Positions 5,064-5,370 of a stretch of DNA of 5,370 nt are shown in pieces. Under the pieces are notes generated by a model. It had not been told where the DNA came from. It made no database searches and saw only the letters and a program-made list of their open reading frames with translations. The position numbers and the translations under genes were made by a program. The stretch covers positions 1 through 5,370 of the forward strand of contig JAILDR010000051.1 in NCBI GenBank assembly GCA_024689285.1, read 5' to 3'. This DNA comes from Bacteroidales bacterium (GTDB lineage Bacteria > Bacteroidota > Bacteroidia > Bacteroidales > F082). The stretch's first letter is position 1. Each line of letters opens with the position of its first letter.

Positions 5064-5370
5064 GACACTCCCCAAAAGGTAAAGAAACAATACAACGTCA
5101 TGAAACTATTTATGAATCGGAAGATGAAAAGAATAACATTACTTACTTTGGCTGCAATCTTCACCGCATTACTACCATTGTACGGACAGACAAGCAAGTA
5201 TGATGGGGAATGGTACAACAAATACAATGGTGTATGCGGCCCGGAGTACCAGGATGATAACGAAAACACTCCCGTTAAAAAAGGCGTGGGAAATCGCGTC
5301 TTCAGAATACAGACAGAAGACGGAGAGACCACGGTGTTGGCAAAGGAACAATATCCCTGCGCCTCGGATT
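4297..5370 (+). repeat. Segmental duplication, copy 2 (A2-B2 unit)
   Basis: Counterpart of 1-1068. It is six bases longer in the variable section, which accounts for the two extra codons in A2. Identity is high in 4297-4666, low in about 4667-5042 and about 99% in 5043-5370, and continues to the window edge. Comparing the copies shows that A1 lacks its 5' end only because of the window limit, and that B1 carries a nonsense mutation. Confidence 0.95.
5100..5370 (+). CDS. Small exported protein B2 (3' end outside window)
   Basis: ATG 5100 opens a frame that is uninterrupted to the right edge: 90 codons of an expected 176, judged from B1. Residues 1-28 are a signal peptide (MKLFMNRKMKRITLLTLAAI, then a hydrophobic stretch ending LPLYG) with the likely cut before QTSKYDGEW, a Bacteroidetes-like Gln start. 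It differs from B1 in the visible part at two residues, L24 for F and G29 for stop, plus one silent change. The G-x-W motif and Tyr/Asp-rich mature start recall the C-terminal module of A2, so B may be a free-standing relative of that module. It lies 36 bp after A2 and is probably co-transcribed with it. An AAAAGGTAAAG stretch 20 bp upstream is a poor ribosome-binding site, as usual for this phylum. Function unknown. Confidence 0.8.
   Translation, partial: MKLFMNRKMKRITLLTLAAIFTALLPLYGQTSKYDGEWYNKYNGVCGPEYQDDNENTPVKKGVGNRVFRIQTEDGETTVLAKEQYPCASD

Overview
The window looks like chromosomal DNA of a Bacteroidetes bacterium, probably order Bacteroidales (Prevotella, Bacteroides or Muribaculaceae-like; the genus cannot be fixed from sequence alone). 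The evidence is two promoters of the Bacteroidetes type (TTG/TTTG, 19-bp spacer, TAnnTTTG-like -7 box), weak Shine-Dalgarno signals, N-terminal export signals ending in Gln (LAQ, GQ), and the tail of an IS5-type transposase resembling Porphyromonas/Prevotella elements. All recognisable genes are on the + strand, and every intact protein-coding gene appears to encode an exported protein.

Layout. 1-761: gene A1 (left end cut off), an exported protein with an N-terminal TPR-like helical module and a C-terminal beta-rich module. 798-1328: gene B1, a small exported protein broken by an in-frame TGA at the signal-peptide end. 1329-1953: a non-coding stretch of about 620 bp with a promoter, the last ~60 codons of an IS5-type transposase, a 9-C tract, a second promoter and a long, repeat-rich leader. 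1954-2358: an exported protein with 14 cysteines and DnaJ-like CxxC motifs. 2478-4121: an exported Sel1-repeat protein whose 3' end may be frameshifted. 4218-5063: gene A2, an intact paralogue of A1. 5100-5370: gene B2, an unbroken paralogue of B1, cut by the right edge.

The main event is a segmental duplication: 1-1068 corresponds to 4297-5370. It is a mosaic. The TPR module of A is about 94% identical between copies, with a 126-bp block of perfect identity. The C-terminal module of A is strongly diverged. Identity then returns to about 99% (4 differences in 328 bp) from the last codons of A into B. This conserved-variable-conserved pattern, with a sharp GC break at the first border, suggests cassette-like diversification or gene conversion of the A C-terminal domain. 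The Cys-rich gene, the Sel1 gene and the IS scar lie between the copies. No function for A or B can be named from sequence. A family of exported, possibly envelope-associated, TPR/Sel1 proteins that varies by recombination is the best inference.
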